A DNA stretch of 64,000 nt from Mycobacterium gastri (GTDB taxonomy: Bacteria; Actinomycetota; Actinomycetes; Mycobacteriales; Mycobacteriaceae), in NCBI RefSeq assembly GCF_002102175.1, contig NZ_LQOX01000131.1, positions 1 through 64,000 on the forward strand, written 5' to 3'. Numbering within the stretch: the first letter of the stretch is position 1; each line of letters opens with the position of its first letter. The position numbers and the translations under genes were made by a program. Below, piece after piece: positions 8,597 through 17,685 of the stretch. Under the pieces are notes generated by a model. That model did not search any database, was not told the origin of the DNA, and saw nothing but the letters and a program-made list of their open reading frames with translations.

Positions 8597-9577
8597 ATGG
8601 GGGTTACCGTCGCCGTTACCGGGCCGACCGGAGGGATCGGCATCCCGGCGGTGACGGCACTCGAGCGCGAACCGGCGGTGGAGAAGATTGTCGGGATGGC
8701 GCGCCGGCCGTTCGACCCGACGGTGCATGGGTGGACAAAAACCGTCTACCTGCAGGGCGACATCCTGGATCGCGACATGGTAGACGCGTTGATCGCGCAG
8801 GCCGACGTGGTAGTCCACCTGGCGTTCATCATCATGGGCTCACGCACAGATAGTGCCCGGGTCAACCTGGAGGGCACCCGTAACGTGTTCGAGGCCACGG
8901 TTGCCGCACGGCGGCCACGGCGGCTGGTCTATACGTCCTCGGTCGCCGCTTACGGTTACCACTCCGATAACCCGGTACCACTGACCGAGGACACGCCCGT
9001 CCGCGGATCCCCCGAGCACTACTACTCCCAGCAGAAGGCGACCTGCGAGGCCGAACTGGCCGAAATCACCAAAGGCTCGTCGCTGCAAGTGTTCGTCCTG
9101 CGGCCATGCATCGTCGCCGGACCCGAGGCTCACGCGTTGGCCGAGGCGATGCCGTGCAACCAGCTGCCGGCCCCGGTGCGGGCGTTGAGCAAGGCGCTGC
9201 CGATGTTGAAGCCGATCGTGCCCGATCCCGGTTTTCCGTTGCAGCTGGTGCACCACGACGACGTCGCGGCCGCGATCGCGTTGGCCGCCACCGCTCCGGT
9301 ACCGCCGGGGGCATACAACATCGCCGCCGACGGCACGGTGACAGTGACGGACGTGGCCAAGGCGCTGGGCGGGCGCCCGGTAAGGGTGCCCGCCGCCGCG
9401 GCATCGGCGGCGTCCGCGGCAATTTCGCGATTGCCGTTGGTTCCTTCCCGGCTCGAATGGCTGCATGTCGCACGGACCTCGGTGGTGATGGACACCACCA
9501 AGGCCAAACGTGACCTCGGTTGGCGCCCGACGCACTCCTCGGCGGAGACCTTGGCGGCGCTGGCTTCCGCCGTCTGA
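8597..9577 (+). CDS. NAD-dependent epimerase/dehydratase (extended SDR)
   Basis: The 326-residue protein starts MGVTVAVTGPTGGIGIPAVT, with the nucleotide-binding motif TGxxGxxG. It carries TSSVAAYGYHS and the catalytic YYSQQKA (YxxxK), as expected for extended short-chain dehydrogenases. Substrate is unknown; the neighbouring acyltransferase suggests lipid or sugar metabolism, which is inference. ATG 8597 follows ggggga; an upstream in-frame start at 8453 would overlap the divergent gene and adds no family sequence. Confidence 0.88.
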   Translation: MGVTVAVTGPTGGIGIPAVTALEREPAVEKIVGMARRPFDPTVHGWTKTVYLQGDILDRDMVDALIAQADVVVHLAFIIMGSRTDSARVNLEGTRNVFEATVAARRPRRLVYTSSVAAYGYHSDNPVPLTEDTPVRGSPEHYYSQQKATCEAELAEITKGSSLQVFVLRPCIVAGPEAHALAEAMPCNQLPAPVRALSKALPMLKPIVPDPGFPLQLVHHDDVAAAIALAATAPVPPGAYNIAADGTVTVTDVAKALGGRPVRVPAAAASAASAAISRLPLVPSRLEWLHVARTSVVMDTTKAKRDLGWRPTHSSAETLAALASAV

Positions 9578-9674
9578 CGCCGGTTGGCCGGGACGACGGC
9601 CGACCCTTGATCGGGTACGTTGAGGCCGTGTTTGCGCGCTCGGCCGCGGCGTCAGCGGAACCTGAAATGGCCTG

Positions 9675-10496
9675 GTGAGACGCGTAACGGCACGCCGGCG
9701 GGTTAAGCGCTTCGCCGCCGATCACGTGAGCACCCGACCGGAAACCCTGGTGGTCGAGGAGCCGCTGGAGATCCGGGTCAACGGCGTGCCGGTCACCGTG
9801 ACCATGCGCACGCCTGGCTCGGATTTCGAACTGGCGCAAGGGTTTTTGCTTACCGAAGGGGTGATCGCCGGTCGCGCCGACGTGCTGACGGTTCGTTACT
9901 GCGACGGCCGCGGTGCGGATGGGCTCAACACCTACAACGTTCTCGACGTGACACTGGCACCCTGGGTAGGCCTGCCCGCCCTCGACGTCACCCGCAACTT
10001 CTACACCACGTCGTCGTGCGGGGTCTGCGGCAAGGCGTCTCTGGAAGCGGTACGGCTGATCAGCCAGTTCTCACCGGGTGACGATCCCGCCACCGTCACC
10101 GTCGCGACCCTGAAGGCGATGCCCGGCCGACTTCGCGCTGCCCAAAAAGTGTTCGCCAGCACCGGCGGGCTGCACGCCGCGGCGTTATTCGAGGTGGACG
10201 GCACCATGTTTGCCGTGCGCGAGGACATCGGCCGGCACAACGCGGTCGACAAGGTCATCGGTTGGGCACTGCAACAGGACCGGGTGCCGCTGGCGGCGTC
10301 GGCGCTGCTGGTCAGCGGCCGCGCGTCGTTCGAGCTGACCCAGAAGGCGCTGATGGCCGGGATTCCGGTGTTGGCGGCGGTTTCCGCGCCGTCGTCGCTG
10401 GCGGTCTCGCTGGCCGAGGAGTCCGGGATCACGCTGGTGGCATTCCTGCGGGAGGACTCGATGAATGTCTATACCCATCCCGACCGCATCACTTAG
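9675..10496 (+). CDS. fdhD: Formate dehydrogenase accessory sulfurtransferase FdhD
   Basis: The 273-residue protein passes sulfur from a cysteine desulfurase to the molybdenum cofactor of formate dehydrogenase. PETLVVEEPLEIRVNG, DFELAQGFLLTEGVI, the two-cysteine loop SSCGVCGKASLE and REDIGRHNAVDKVIGW are FdhD hallmarks. The start is GTG. In M. tuberculosis fdhF lies next door, but no formate dehydrogenase gene is present in this window, so its client must be elsewhere. Confidence 0.95.
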   Translation: MRRVTARRRVKRFAADHVSTRPETLVVEEPLEIRVNGVPVTVTMRTPGSDFELAQGFLLTEGVIAGRADVLTVRYCDGRGADGLNTYNVLDVTLAPWVGLPALDVTRNFYTTSSCGVCGKASLEAVRLISQFSPGDDPATVTVATLKAMPGRLRAAQKVFASTGGLHAAALFEVDGTMFAVREDIGRHNAVDKVIGWALQQDRVPLAASALLVSGRASFELTQKALMAGIPVLAAVSAPSSLAVSLAEESGITLVAFLREDSMNVYTHPDRIT

Positions 10497-10615
10497 CCGG
10501 ATGTGATCGGCGTTCTTGGGGATGAGCGCGCGACTGTGGATAACTGCGCCGTTCCTGGGTGCCGCGGGGTCCGGCGCCGCCTGGGCTGTCGGGACGAGCA
10601 TGCAGATTGACCGGC

Positions 10616-10993
10616 ATGACGACGCAGAGGACTTTGACGCGAGCCCAGCTCGGGGCGCTGGGTGAGCAACTGGCCGTGGACCATCTGACCGGTCTGGGGT
10701 TGCGGATCTTGAACCGCAACTGGCGCTGCCGGTACGGCGAACTCGATGTGGTCGCCTGCGATCCGGGCGCCCGATCGGTGGTGTTTGTTGAGGTCAAGAC
10801 CCGCACCGGCGACGGCTATGGCGGGTTGGCGCACGCGGTGACCGAGCCGAAGGTTCGTCGGCTGCGTCGGCTGGCCGGGCTGTGGTTGGCCGGGCAGGAC
10901 CAACGCTGGGCAGCGGTCCGCATCGATGTGATCGGCGTGCGGATCGGCCGGCGGCGGGTACCGGAGCTCACCCACCTCAAGGGGATCGGCTGA
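10616..10993 (+). CDS. UPF0102 (YraN) endonuclease-like protein
   Basis: The 125-residue protein has the PD-(D/E)XK nuclease-like core of the YraN family: LGEQLAVDHLTGLGLRILNR, YGELDVVACD and VVFVEVKTR supply the acidic and Lys residues. Family function is unsettled; it is usually next to comM, as here. I chose ATG 10616 (MTTQRTLTRAQLGALGE) over an in-frame upstream ATG. Its TGA overlaps the ATG of the next gene (TGATG), so translation is probably coupled. Confidence 0.92.
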   Translation: MTTQRTLTRAQLGALGEQLAVDHLTGLGLRILNRNWRCRYGELDVVACDPGARSVVFVEVKTRTGDGYGGLAHAVTEPKVRRLRRLAGLWLAGQDQRWAAVRIDVIGVRIGRRRVPELTHLKGIG

Positions 10994-12504
10994 TGGCGCT
11001 GGGACGTGCGTTTTCGGTGGCGGTGTGTGCGCTGGACGGCCAAATTGTGGAGATCGAAGCCGACATCACGTCAGGACTGCCGGGTGTTCATCTGGTGGGT
11101 TTGCCCGACGCGGCCCTGCAGGAGTCTCGCGACCGGGTCCGTGCCGCTGTCACCAATTGCGGAAACAGCTGGCCCTTGGCGCGGCTGACGCTTGCGTTGT
11201 CGCCTGCGACGCTGCCGAAGATGGGGTCGGTCTACGACCTGGCCCTGGCGGCCGCGGTGCTGTCGGCGCAGCGGAAGAATCCGTGGCACCGCCTGGAGAA
11301 GACCGTGCTGCTGGGGGAGTTGTCGCTGGACGGCCGGGTCCGGGCCGTGCGTGGCGTGCTGCCCGCTGTGCTGGCCGCCAAGCGCGACGGCTGGCCGGCC
11401 GTCGTCGTTCCGGCGGACAACCTCGCCGAGGCCTGCCTGGTGGATGGTATCGACGTGCGGGGTGTCCGTACCCTGAGCCAACTGCAGAGTTGGCTGAGCG
11501 GTTCAGCCGGTTTGGGCGACAGGGTCGCGCCGGCAGCCACTGTCGAGGAGCGATCGGCTGATCTGGCCGATGTCGTGGGCCAGTCGCAAGCGCGGTTCGC
11601 GGTCGAGGTGGCCGCAGCCGGCGGCCACCACGTCATGTTGACCGGCCCGCCTGGAGTGGGCAAAACCATGCTGGCGCAACGTCTTCCGGGACTGCTGCCG
11701 CCGTTGTCGGACAGCGAGTCGCTGGAGGTCACCGCGATCCACTCGGTGGCCGGCCTGCTGTCCGGGAACACGCCGTTGATCACCCGGCCGCCGTTCGTGG
11801 CGCCGCATCACAGTTCCAGCGTGGCGGCCCTGGTCGGCGGGGGTTCGGGGATGGCCCGTCCAGGAGCGGTGAGCCGGGCCCATCGCGGCGTGTTGTTCCT
11901 GGACGAGTGCGCCGAGATCAGCGTCAGCGCGCTGGAGGCACTGCGAACTCCCTTGGAGGACGGCGAGATTCGTCTTGCCCGGCGCGACGGCGTGGCATGC
12001 TACCCGGCCCGGTTTCAACTCGTGCTGGCTGCCAACCCGTGCCCGTGTGCGCCGGCGGATCCAGCGGACTGCATCTGCGCGGCCGCCGTCAAGAGGCGTT
12101 ACCTGGGCAAGCTGTCCGGACCATTGCTGGACCGGGTGGACCTGAGGGTGCAGATGCATCCGGTGCGGGCCGGGGCGATGTCGGCCGTCGACGGGGAGCC
12201 GACCTCGCAGGTTCGCGGTCGCGTGGCGTTAGCTCGAGACGCCGCCGCGCAGCGGTGGCGACCGCATGGCTTCGCCACCAACGCCGAGGTCAGCGGGCCG
12301 CTGCTGCGGCGCAAATTCCGGCCCGGCAATGCGGCGATGGAGCCACTGCGCAAGGCCCTGGATCGTGGACTGCTGAGCATTCGCGGTGTGGATCGCACGT
12401 TGCGGGTCGCGTGGAGTTTGGCCGACTTGGCCGGCCGGGTCTCGCCGAGCCTCGAGGATGTCGCCACCGCGCTGAGCTTTCGGCAACCGGGAGTCTCGCG
12501 ATGA
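10993..12504 (+). CDS. comM: YifB/ComM family Mg chelatase-like AAA ATPase
   Basis: The 503-residue protein begins with a ChlI-like domain (LPGVHLVGLPDAALQESRDR). It carries a Walker A GPPGVGKTMLAQRLPGLLPP, a Walker B LFLDECAEI and a zinc-type cluster NPCPCAPADPADCICA. Homologues act as hexameric helicases that extend branch migration during natural transformation; in mycobacteria the role is unproven. The following dprA, also a transformation/recombination gene, overlaps it by ATGA, which supports a shared DNA-processing operon. Confidence 0.94.
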   Translation: MALGRAFSVAVCALDGQIVEIEADITSGLPGVHLVGLPDAALQESRDRVRAAVTNCGNSWPLARLTLALSPATLPKMGSVYDLALAAAVLSAQRKNPWHRLEKTVLLGELSLDGRVRAVRGVLPAVLAAKRDGWPAVVVPADNLAEACLVDGIDVRGVRTLSQLQSWLSGSAGLGDRVAPAATVEERSADLADVVGQSQARFAVEVAAAGGHHVMLTGPPGVGKTMLAQRLPGLLPPLSDSESLEVTAIHSVAGLLSGNTPLITRPPFVAPHHSSSVAALVGGGSGMARPGAVSRAHRGVLFLDECAEISVSALEALRTPLEDGEIRLARRDGVACYPARFQLVLAANPCPCAPADPADCICAAAVKRRYLGKLSGPLLDRVDLRVQMHPVRAGAMSAVDGEPTSQVRGRVALARDAAAQRWRPHGFATNAEVSGPLLRRKFRPGNAAMEPLRKALDRGLLSIRGVDRTLRVAWSLADLAGRVSPSLEDVATALSFRQPGVSR

Positions 12505-13667
12505 CCGCAGTGGCCGACGTGTTGCGGGCCTGGGCTTACCTGTCCCGGGTGGCGGAGCCGCCCTGTGCGGAACTCGCCGCGTTGGTGCGTCGTGTCGGCC
12601 CGCTGGAGGCGGCCGATCGGGTGCGGCGCGGGCTGGTCGACGGCGACTTGGCGCGCCACACCCAGGCCAGGCGCGGAATCGACCGGGCGGCAGCAGACCT
12701 CGAATTGCTCATGCGCCGCGGCGGACGACTGATCACGCCCGACGACGACGAATGGCCGGTGCTCGCATTTGCCGCGTTTGGTGGCTCTGCAGCGCGCGCC
12801 AAGCCGTACAGCGGCGCGCCGATGGTGTTGTGGGCGCGGGGCCCTGCGCGCCTTGACGAGGTGGTGCCGCGCGCCGCCGCAATCGTCGGAACCCGGGCCG
12901 CGACTGCCTACGGCGAGCACGTCGCGGCAGATCTGGCCGCCGGCCTGGCCGAGCGTGACGTTGCCGTCATCTCCGGCGGCGCGTACGGCATCGACGGCGC
13001 AGCCCACCGCGCGGCGCTCAACTGCGACGGCACCACCGTGGCGGTGCTGGCGGGTGGAATCGACGTCCTATATCCGGCCGGGCATTCGTCGCTGCTACAC
13101 CGCATCGGCGAGCACGGGCTGCTGATCACCGAATACCCGCCCGGTGTGCGTCCGGCCCGCTACCGGTTTTTGACCCGCAACCGGCTGGTGGCCGCCGTCG
13201 CGGGTGCGGCGGTGGTGGTGGAAGCGGGCCTGCGCAGCGGTGCGGCCAATACCGCGGCCTGGGCCCGGGCGTTGGGCCGTGCGGTGGGGGCGGTCCCGGG
13301 GCCGGTGACGTCGTCGGCTTCGGCCGGCTGCCATGTGCTGCTGCGCGACGGTGCGGAGCTGATCACCCGAGTCGACGACATTGTCGAGCTTGTCGGTCAT
13401 ATCGGTGAGCTGGCCGCCGAACAGCCGCGGCCCAGCACGCTTTTCGACGGCCTTAGCGAGGCCGAACGTCAGGTGTACGAAGCGTTGCCCGGTCGCGGCG
13501 CCGCAACTGTCGACGAGATCGCCGCAGCGTCGGGGCTGCTGCCGGAGCAGGTGCTGGGACAGCTGGCAATCCTCGAGGTGGGCGGGCTGGCTCGGCGCGA
13601 CGAGGGCCGGTGGCGCGTCGTCCGTGCCCATCGGGCCCGAGCGGGTTTCCCTGGCCGGCTCGTATAG
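12501..13667 (+). CDS. dprA: DNA processing protein DprA
   Basis: The 388-residue protein has the DprA Rossmann-like core: AAAIVGTRAATAYGEHVAAD, VAVISGGAYGIDGAAHRAAL and RYRFLTRNRLVAAVAGAAVV. The C-terminal winged-helix-like part (GRGAATVDEIAAASGLLPEQ) matches the DML1 region. DprA loads RecA on single-stranded DNA in transformable bacteria. Its ATG overlaps the comM stop by four bases. The long open frame upstream of 12501 is a shadow of comM. Confidence 0.94.
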   Translation: MTAVADVLRAWAYLSRVAEPPCAELAALVRRVGPLEAADRVRRGLVDGDLARHTQARRGIDRAAADLELLMRRGGRLITPDDDEWPVLAFAAFGGSAARAKPYSGAPMVLWARGPARLDEVVPRAAAIVGTRAATAYGEHVAADLAAGLAERDVAVISGGAYGIDGAAHRAALNCDGTTVAVLAGGIDVLYPAGHSSLLHRIGEHGLLITEYPPGVRPARYRFLTRNRLVAAVAGAAVVVEAGLRSGAANTAAWARALGRAVGAVPGPVTSSASAGCHVLLRDGAELITRVDDIVELVGHIGELAAEQPRPSTLFDGLSEAERQVYEALPGRGAATVDEIAAASGLLPEQVLGQLAILEVGGLARRDEGRWRVVRAHRARAGFPGRLV

Positions 13668-13701
13668 TCGACCAAGGGTCGGGGTTTGGACAGGAGGACA
13701 C

Positions 13702-14550
13702 GTGGCCGGTCGACCACTGCACACCTTCGACGTCGTCGGCACCCGGCAACTCGCACCGCATCTGATCCGGGTGCGGTTCGGCGGCAGCGGCTTCGACACA
13801 TTCGTTCCCAACGAATTCACCGACTCCTACGTCAAGCTGGTGTTCGTCGCCGACGATGTCGATGTGGCGGAACTGCCGCGGCCACTGACCCTGGACAGCT
13901 TTGCCGGCCTCCCACCCGCCAAGCAGCCCTCGGTACGGACGATGACCGTCCGCCGAGTCGACACCGCGGCGCGCGAAATCGCGATCGACATCGTGGTGCA
14001 CGGCGAACACGGCGTGGCCGGTCCGTGGGCGGCTGCGGTTCAACCAGGCGAGCAGATCCACCTCATGGGGCCCGGCGGCGCCTACGCACCCGACCCGGCC
14101 GCCGACTGGCACCTGCTGGCGGGTGACGAATCTGCGCTCCCAGCCATCGCCGCCGCGCTGGAAGCGTTGCCCGCCAAAGCAGTTGGCCAGGCATTCATCG
14201 AAGTGGCCGGCCCCGACGACGAGATCGAGTTGATCTCGCCGGAGTCCGTCGATGTGCACTGGGTCTACCGCGGCGGCCGTGCGGATCTGGTTCCCGAGGA
14301 CCGTGCCGGTGATCATGCGCCACTGATCGAGGCGGTTACCACCGCGCAGTGGCTACCTGGTCAGGTGCACGTTTTCATCCATGGCGAGGCGCAAGCCGTG
14401 ATGCATAACTTGCGGCCCTACATCCGCAAAGAGCGTGGCGTGGAAGCGAAATGGGCGTCGTCGGTCTCCGGTTACTGGCGGCGCGGCCGCACCGAAGAGA
14501 CCTTCCGGCAGTGGAAGAAGGAACTGGCTGAGGCCGAAGCCGGCGGCTGA
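13702..14550 (+). CDS. viuB: Siderophore-interacting protein (ViuB-like ferric reductase)
   Basis: The 282-residue protein belongs to the FAD/NAD(P)H-type siderophore-interacting family that releases iron from ferric siderophores. FDVVGTRQLAPHLIRVRFGG, the flavin motif SVRTMTVRRVD and GEQIHLMGPGGAYAPDP are visible, and AKWASSVSGYWRRGRTEETF closes the family. GTG 13702 is preceded by a strong caggagga. It follows dprA by about 34 bases. Confidence 0.92.
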   Translation: MAGRPLHTFDVVGTRQLAPHLIRVRFGGSGFDTFVPNEFTDSYVKLVFVADDVDVAELPRPLTLDSFAGLPPAKQPSVRTMTVRRVDTAAREIAIDIVVHGEHGVAGPWAAAVQPGEQIHLMGPGGAYAPDPAADWHLLAGDESALPAIAAALEALPAKAVGQAFIEVAGPDDEIELISPESVDVHWVYRGGRADLVPEDRAGDHAPLIEAVTTAQWLPGQVHVFIHGEAQAVMHNLRPYIRKERGVEAKWASSVSGYWRRGRTEETFRQWKKELAEAEAGG

Positions 14551-14573
14551 ACGCCGGCTGGCATTCTCATCCC

Positions 14574-15746
14574 ATGGCATACCGGCCGCACTTCGGTGAC
14601 TACCAGAACGAGATCTATTTCCAGGGCCTGGCCGGGGTGGCGCCGCCGCTGCCGATGGCGTTTGCGGAGCTGGAGGCCAAGGCCGCGGTGGCACTACCGC
14701 CGTCGGTGTGGTCCTATGTCGCCGGGGGAGCGGGCGATGAGCGCACCCAGCGTGCTAACCGCGAGGCCTTCGATCGCTGGGGTTTGGTGCCGCGCATGTT
14801 CGTCGGCGCGGCTACACGCGACCTCTCCGTCGAGCTGTTCGGCCTGGCCTTGCCGTCGCCGCTGTTCATGGCGCCGATCGGCGTCATCGGGTTGTGCGCC
14901 CAGGACGGCCACGGCGACCTGGCCACTGCACGCGCGGCCGCCAGCAGCGGAGTCCCGATGATCGCCTCGACGCTCACGGTCGACCCCATGGAAGATGTCG
15001 CCGCCGCGTTCGGTAATACGCCCGGGTTCTTTCAGCTGTACACGCCGACCGACCGCGAGTTGGCCGCCAGCCTGGTACGCCGTGCCGAAGCGGCCGGTTT
15101 CAAAGGCATCGTCGTCACGCTCGACACCTGGGTCACCGGATGGCGGCCGCGCGACTTGAGCACGGCGAACTTCCCGCAGCTGCGTGGTCACTGCCTGGCC
15201 AACTACACCAGCGACCCGGTTTTCCGCGCCAGCCTGCCGCGCCCGCCGGAAGAGGACCGGCAGGGCGCGGTGCTGCGCTGGGCGCAGGTCTTCGGACTGC
15301 CGCTTTCCTGGGATGACCTCAGCTGGCTGCGTTCGCTGACCGAACTTCCACTGATCGTCAAGGGCATCTGCCACCCCGACGACGCCCGGCGCGCCAAAGA
15401 CGGCGGCGTCGACGGCATCTACTGCTCCAACCACGGCGGCCGGCAAGCCAACGGCGGCCTGCCCGCGCTGGACTGTTTGCCGGCCGTTGTCGAGGCCGCC
15501 GACGGGCTGCCGGTGCTGTTCGACTCGGGGATTCGCAGCGGCGCCGACGTCATCAAGGCGCTCGCGATGGGCGCGACCGCCGTCGGCGTCGGCCGTCCCT
15601 ATGCCTACGGTTTGGCGCTGGGCGGAGTCGACGGCATCGTGCACGTATTGCGCATGATGCTGGCCGAAGCCGACCTGATCATGGCCGTCGACGGTTATCC
15701 GGCGCGCAAAGATCTCACCCCGGACACACTGCGGCGCGTCGAGTGA
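14574..15746 (+). CDS. FMN-dependent alpha-hydroxy-acid oxidase/dehydrogenase (lactate 2-monooxygenase-like)
   Basis: The 390-residue protein is a TIM-barrel flavoenzyme that oxidises 2-hydroxy acids. The active-site segment SNHGGRQANGGLPALD (His and Arg) is the family signature. LPSPLFMAPIGVIGL and VLFDSGIRSGADVIKALAMG line the FMN site. The N-terminus YQNEIYFQG resembles lactate 2-monooxygenases. Substrate choice is inferred. It lies between viuB and xerC. Confidence 0.9.
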   Translation: MAYRPHFGDYQNEIYFQGLAGVAPPLPMAFAELEAKAAVALPPSVWSYVAGGAGDERTQRANREAFDRWGLVPRMFVGAATRDLSVELFGLALPSPLFMAPIGVIGLCAQDGHGDLATARAAASSGVPMIASTLTVDPMEDVAAAFGNTPGFFQLYTPTDRELAASLVRRAEAAGFKGIVVTLDTWVTGWRPRDLSTANFPQLRGHCLANYTSDPVFRASLPRPPEEDRQGAVLRWAQVFGLPLSWDDLSWLRSLTELPLIVKGICHPDDARRAKDGGVDGIYCSNHGGRQANGGLPALDCLPAVVEAADGLPVLFDSGIRSGADVIKALAMGATAVGVGRPYAYGLALGGVDGIVHVLRMMLAEADLIMAVDGYPARKDLTPDTLRRVE

Positions 15747-15777
15747 ATCGCGGTGCGTCGTCTGCGAGGGTGGGGAC

Positions 15778-16686
15778 GTGCCGGATAAGGACCAGGCGAT
15801 CCTCGAGGAGTTCGACGACTATCTGGCGCTGCAATGCGGACGGTCGGCGCACACCCGCCGGGCATATCTGGGCGACCTGCGGTCGCTGTTCGCCTTTCTG
15901 ACCGACCGCGGGTCCGCCCTGGAAACGCTGAGCCTGCCGCTGCTGCGGGCATGGTTGGCCAGTGCAGCCGGCGCGGGAGCCGCACGCACCACGCTGGCCC
16001 GGCGCACGTCGGCGGTCAAGGCATTCACGGCATGGGCGCTCCGGCATGGCTTGTTGACCGGCGACCCGGCCGCCCGGTTGCAGGTTCCGAAAGCCCACCG
16101 CACGTTGCCCGCCGTGCTGCGTCAGGATCAGGCGTTGGCGGCGATGACGGCCGCGAAATCCGGCGCCAAGCAGGGTGATCCGCTGGCCCTGCGGGACCGG
16201 TTGATCGTCGAATTGCTCTATGCCACCGGAATTCGGGTGAGCGAGCTGTGCGGCCTGGACATCGACGACGTCGACACCGGGCATCGGGTGGTGCGGGTGC
16301 TCGGTAAGGGCAACAAGCAGCGCACTGTGCCCTACGGACGGCCCGCTGCTGAGGCGTTGCAAGCCTGGCTGACCGACGGCCGTCCCGCGCTCGTCACGGT
16401 CGAGTCTGGGCCGGCCCTACTGCTGGGCGCTCGGGGGCGGCGGCTCGACGTGCGGCAGGCGCGCACGGTGGTGCACCAGACCGTCGCCGCGGTGAACGGC
16501 GCGCCGGACATAGGGCCGCACGGGTTGCGGCACAGTGCTGCAACTCATCTCCTCGAAGGTGGTGCCGACCTGCGGGTTGTCCAGGAATTGCTGGGCCATT
16601 CCAGTCTGGCCACCACGCAGCTGTATACCCATGTCGCGGTAAACCGGCTACGGGCGGTGCATGATCAGGCCCATCCCCGCGCGTAG
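15778..16686 (+). CDS. xerC: Tyrosine recombinase XerC
   Basis: The 302-residue protein resolves chromosome dimers at dif with XerD. It has the N-terminal SAM-like DNA-binding domain and a catalytic domain. Catalytic residues appear as ATGIRVSELCGLDIDD (Arg), HGLRHSAATHLLEGGADLR (His-x-x-Arg), LLGHSSLATTQLYTHV (His and the Tyr nucleophile). The GTG start gives the normal length. It is the last core gene before a rearranged region. Confidence 0.94.
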   Translation: MPDKDQAILEEFDDYLALQCGRSAHTRRAYLGDLRSLFAFLTDRGSALETLSLPLLRAWLASAAGAGAARTTLARRTSAVKAFTAWALRHGLLTGDPAARLQVPKAHRTLPAVLRQDQALAAMTAAKSGAKQGDPLALRDRLIVELLYATGIRVSELCGLDIDDVDTGHRVVRVLGKGNKQRTVPYGRPAAEALQAWLTDGRPALVTVESGPALLLGARGRRLDVRQARTVVHQTVAAVNGAPDIGPHGLRHSAATHLLEGGADLRVVQELLGHSSLATTQLYTHVAVNRLRAVHDQAHPRA

Positions 16687-16847
16687 CGGGACAATCCGGC
16701 CGAGCCCGGCGGCTCGGGATAGGCGGGCGTGCCAGTCCGCATGCCGGCGCCAGGTTCCGCCAATCACATCTGTCACAACCGTCTCTAGGTCCGGCGGGTT
16801 TGCGATGTGCCCGCCTCACTCGAAAATGGAACGCGACCAGAAACTAC

Positions 16848-16877
16848 ACCGCTTCCGGGACTTCGCCCGGAAGCGGT
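16848..16877. terminator. Perfect 12-bp hairpin downstream of xerC
   Basis: accgcttccggg at 16848-16859 and cccggaagcggt at 16866-16877 are perfectly complementary around a 6-base loop. It lies about 160 bases after the xerC stop and has no T tract. It could terminate xerC transcription or mark the border of inserted DNA. The remaining 16687-16931 shows no gene. Confidence 0.5.
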
Positions 16878-16931
16878 GGCGCTTCGGGCAGTTTGATCTC
16901 ACGCGGGCGGGTGGTTTCGTAGGTTGAGCGG

Positions 16932-17491
16932 GTGTCTGGTGATGAGTTCAGCCTGCGGTATTCGGATCTGGTGACGGGCAGTTATGACTGCGTGGATCGG
17001 ATCGTGCTCAACGCGTTCTTTCCGCATCCTCGATGAGCTACCCACCGGCACCCGGCTGGGCGCCACAGGGTCGGCGGCTCAACAAACCCCGCATCCATGA
17101 CGCGCTGCGCGCCGCCCTGGCACTGGCGCCGGCACCCAACGGGTTCACCGTTGCCGAGTTCGCCGCCAAGGTGCACGGTCTGACCGGGTGCCGCGATTAC
17201 ACCGTTCGTCAGGCGGCCTACGACCTTCGTAAATTGCGCGCCAAACAACTGGTCGTCTTGCCCGCCCGATCCCGCCGCTACCACGTCCCGTCGCTGGCCG
17301 CGCGCACCATCGCCGCCCTCCTCGCCCTGCGTGACCAGGTCATCGCCCCGATACTGGCCGGGATACGCAGCCCCCGTATGGGACGCAAACCTGCGCACTG
17401 GACACGCGTGGACCGTGACTATGAGCGAATCCGCATCGATATGCACACACTGTTCAACGATCTTGCCATCGAAATCCCACTAGCCGCTTGA
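16932..17491 (+). pseudogene. Internally deleted hypothetical gene (N-terminal stub plus C-terminal winged-helix-like part)
   Basis: A GTG at 16932 opens a 34-residue stub (SGDEFSLRYSDLVTGSYDCV...) ending at TGA 17034-17036. The C-terminal part follows in another frame from ATG 17033 to 17491 (152 residues) with FTVAEFAAKVHGLTGCRDYT and YDLRKLRAKQLVVL, which look like a winged-helix fold. I recall both pieces as the two ends of one multicopy mycobacterial/actinobacterial protein of several hundred residues, so the middle was probably deleted. The product function is unknown. The C-terminal piece could still be translated through an ATGA overlap. Confidence 0.55.
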
Positions 17492-17561
17492 GGATTCGTC
17501 AAAGGCTAGTCATTCCGCATCACCAATGAATTGTCGAACGTGGATCCTCAAACGGCTAGTG
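17478..17561. repeat. Inverted 20-bp repeat joining two element remnants
   Basis: cactagccgcttgaggattc at 17478-17497 recurs inverted at 17542-17561 with two mismatches. The left copy covers the stop codon of the hypothetical C-terminal fragment. The right copy lies in DNA belonging to the minus-strand remnant. The arrangement suggests that an inverted copy of the same 3' end abuts it. Confidence 0.6.
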
Positions 17562-17579
17562 AGCGGCCGCCCGGTGATG

Positions 17580-17685
17580 TTAGGCAACGTCGTTGAGGGG
17601 TTCGAGAGTGACGTTGTAGCCGTGTCCGGGCACGTTGCGGGTGTGGCGGGCGTTGACCAGTACCACGTTCAATGCGTCGTCGTGT
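17580..17685 (-). pseudogene. IS110-type transposase fragment
   Basis: Reading on the minus strand just outside the IS3-family element, the frame gives VVLVNARHTRNVPGHGYNVT and a stop at 17580. The segment LVNARHTRNVPG is the motif that precedes KTDVxDA in DEDD transposases of the IS110 family. Only about 30 codons remain, and the sequence departs from the family right after the motif. The call rests on one short motif. Confidence 0.45.

Noticed and set aside
11907..12500. Long N-terminal extension of dprA
   Set aside because: It is the shadow of comM in another frame; the ATG at 12501 overlaps the comM stop and gives the family start.
14150..15583. Long minus-strand frames opposite viuB and the hydroxy-acid oxidase
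   Set aside because: They are mirror frames of high-GC genes, have no ribosome-binding sites and no recognisable domains.
15778..16686. xerC as a phage integrase marking a prophage at 16.7-20 kb
   Set aside because: The protein matches chromosomal XerC, lies in conserved order, and the following DNA contains IS and toxin-antitoxin genes but no phage genes.
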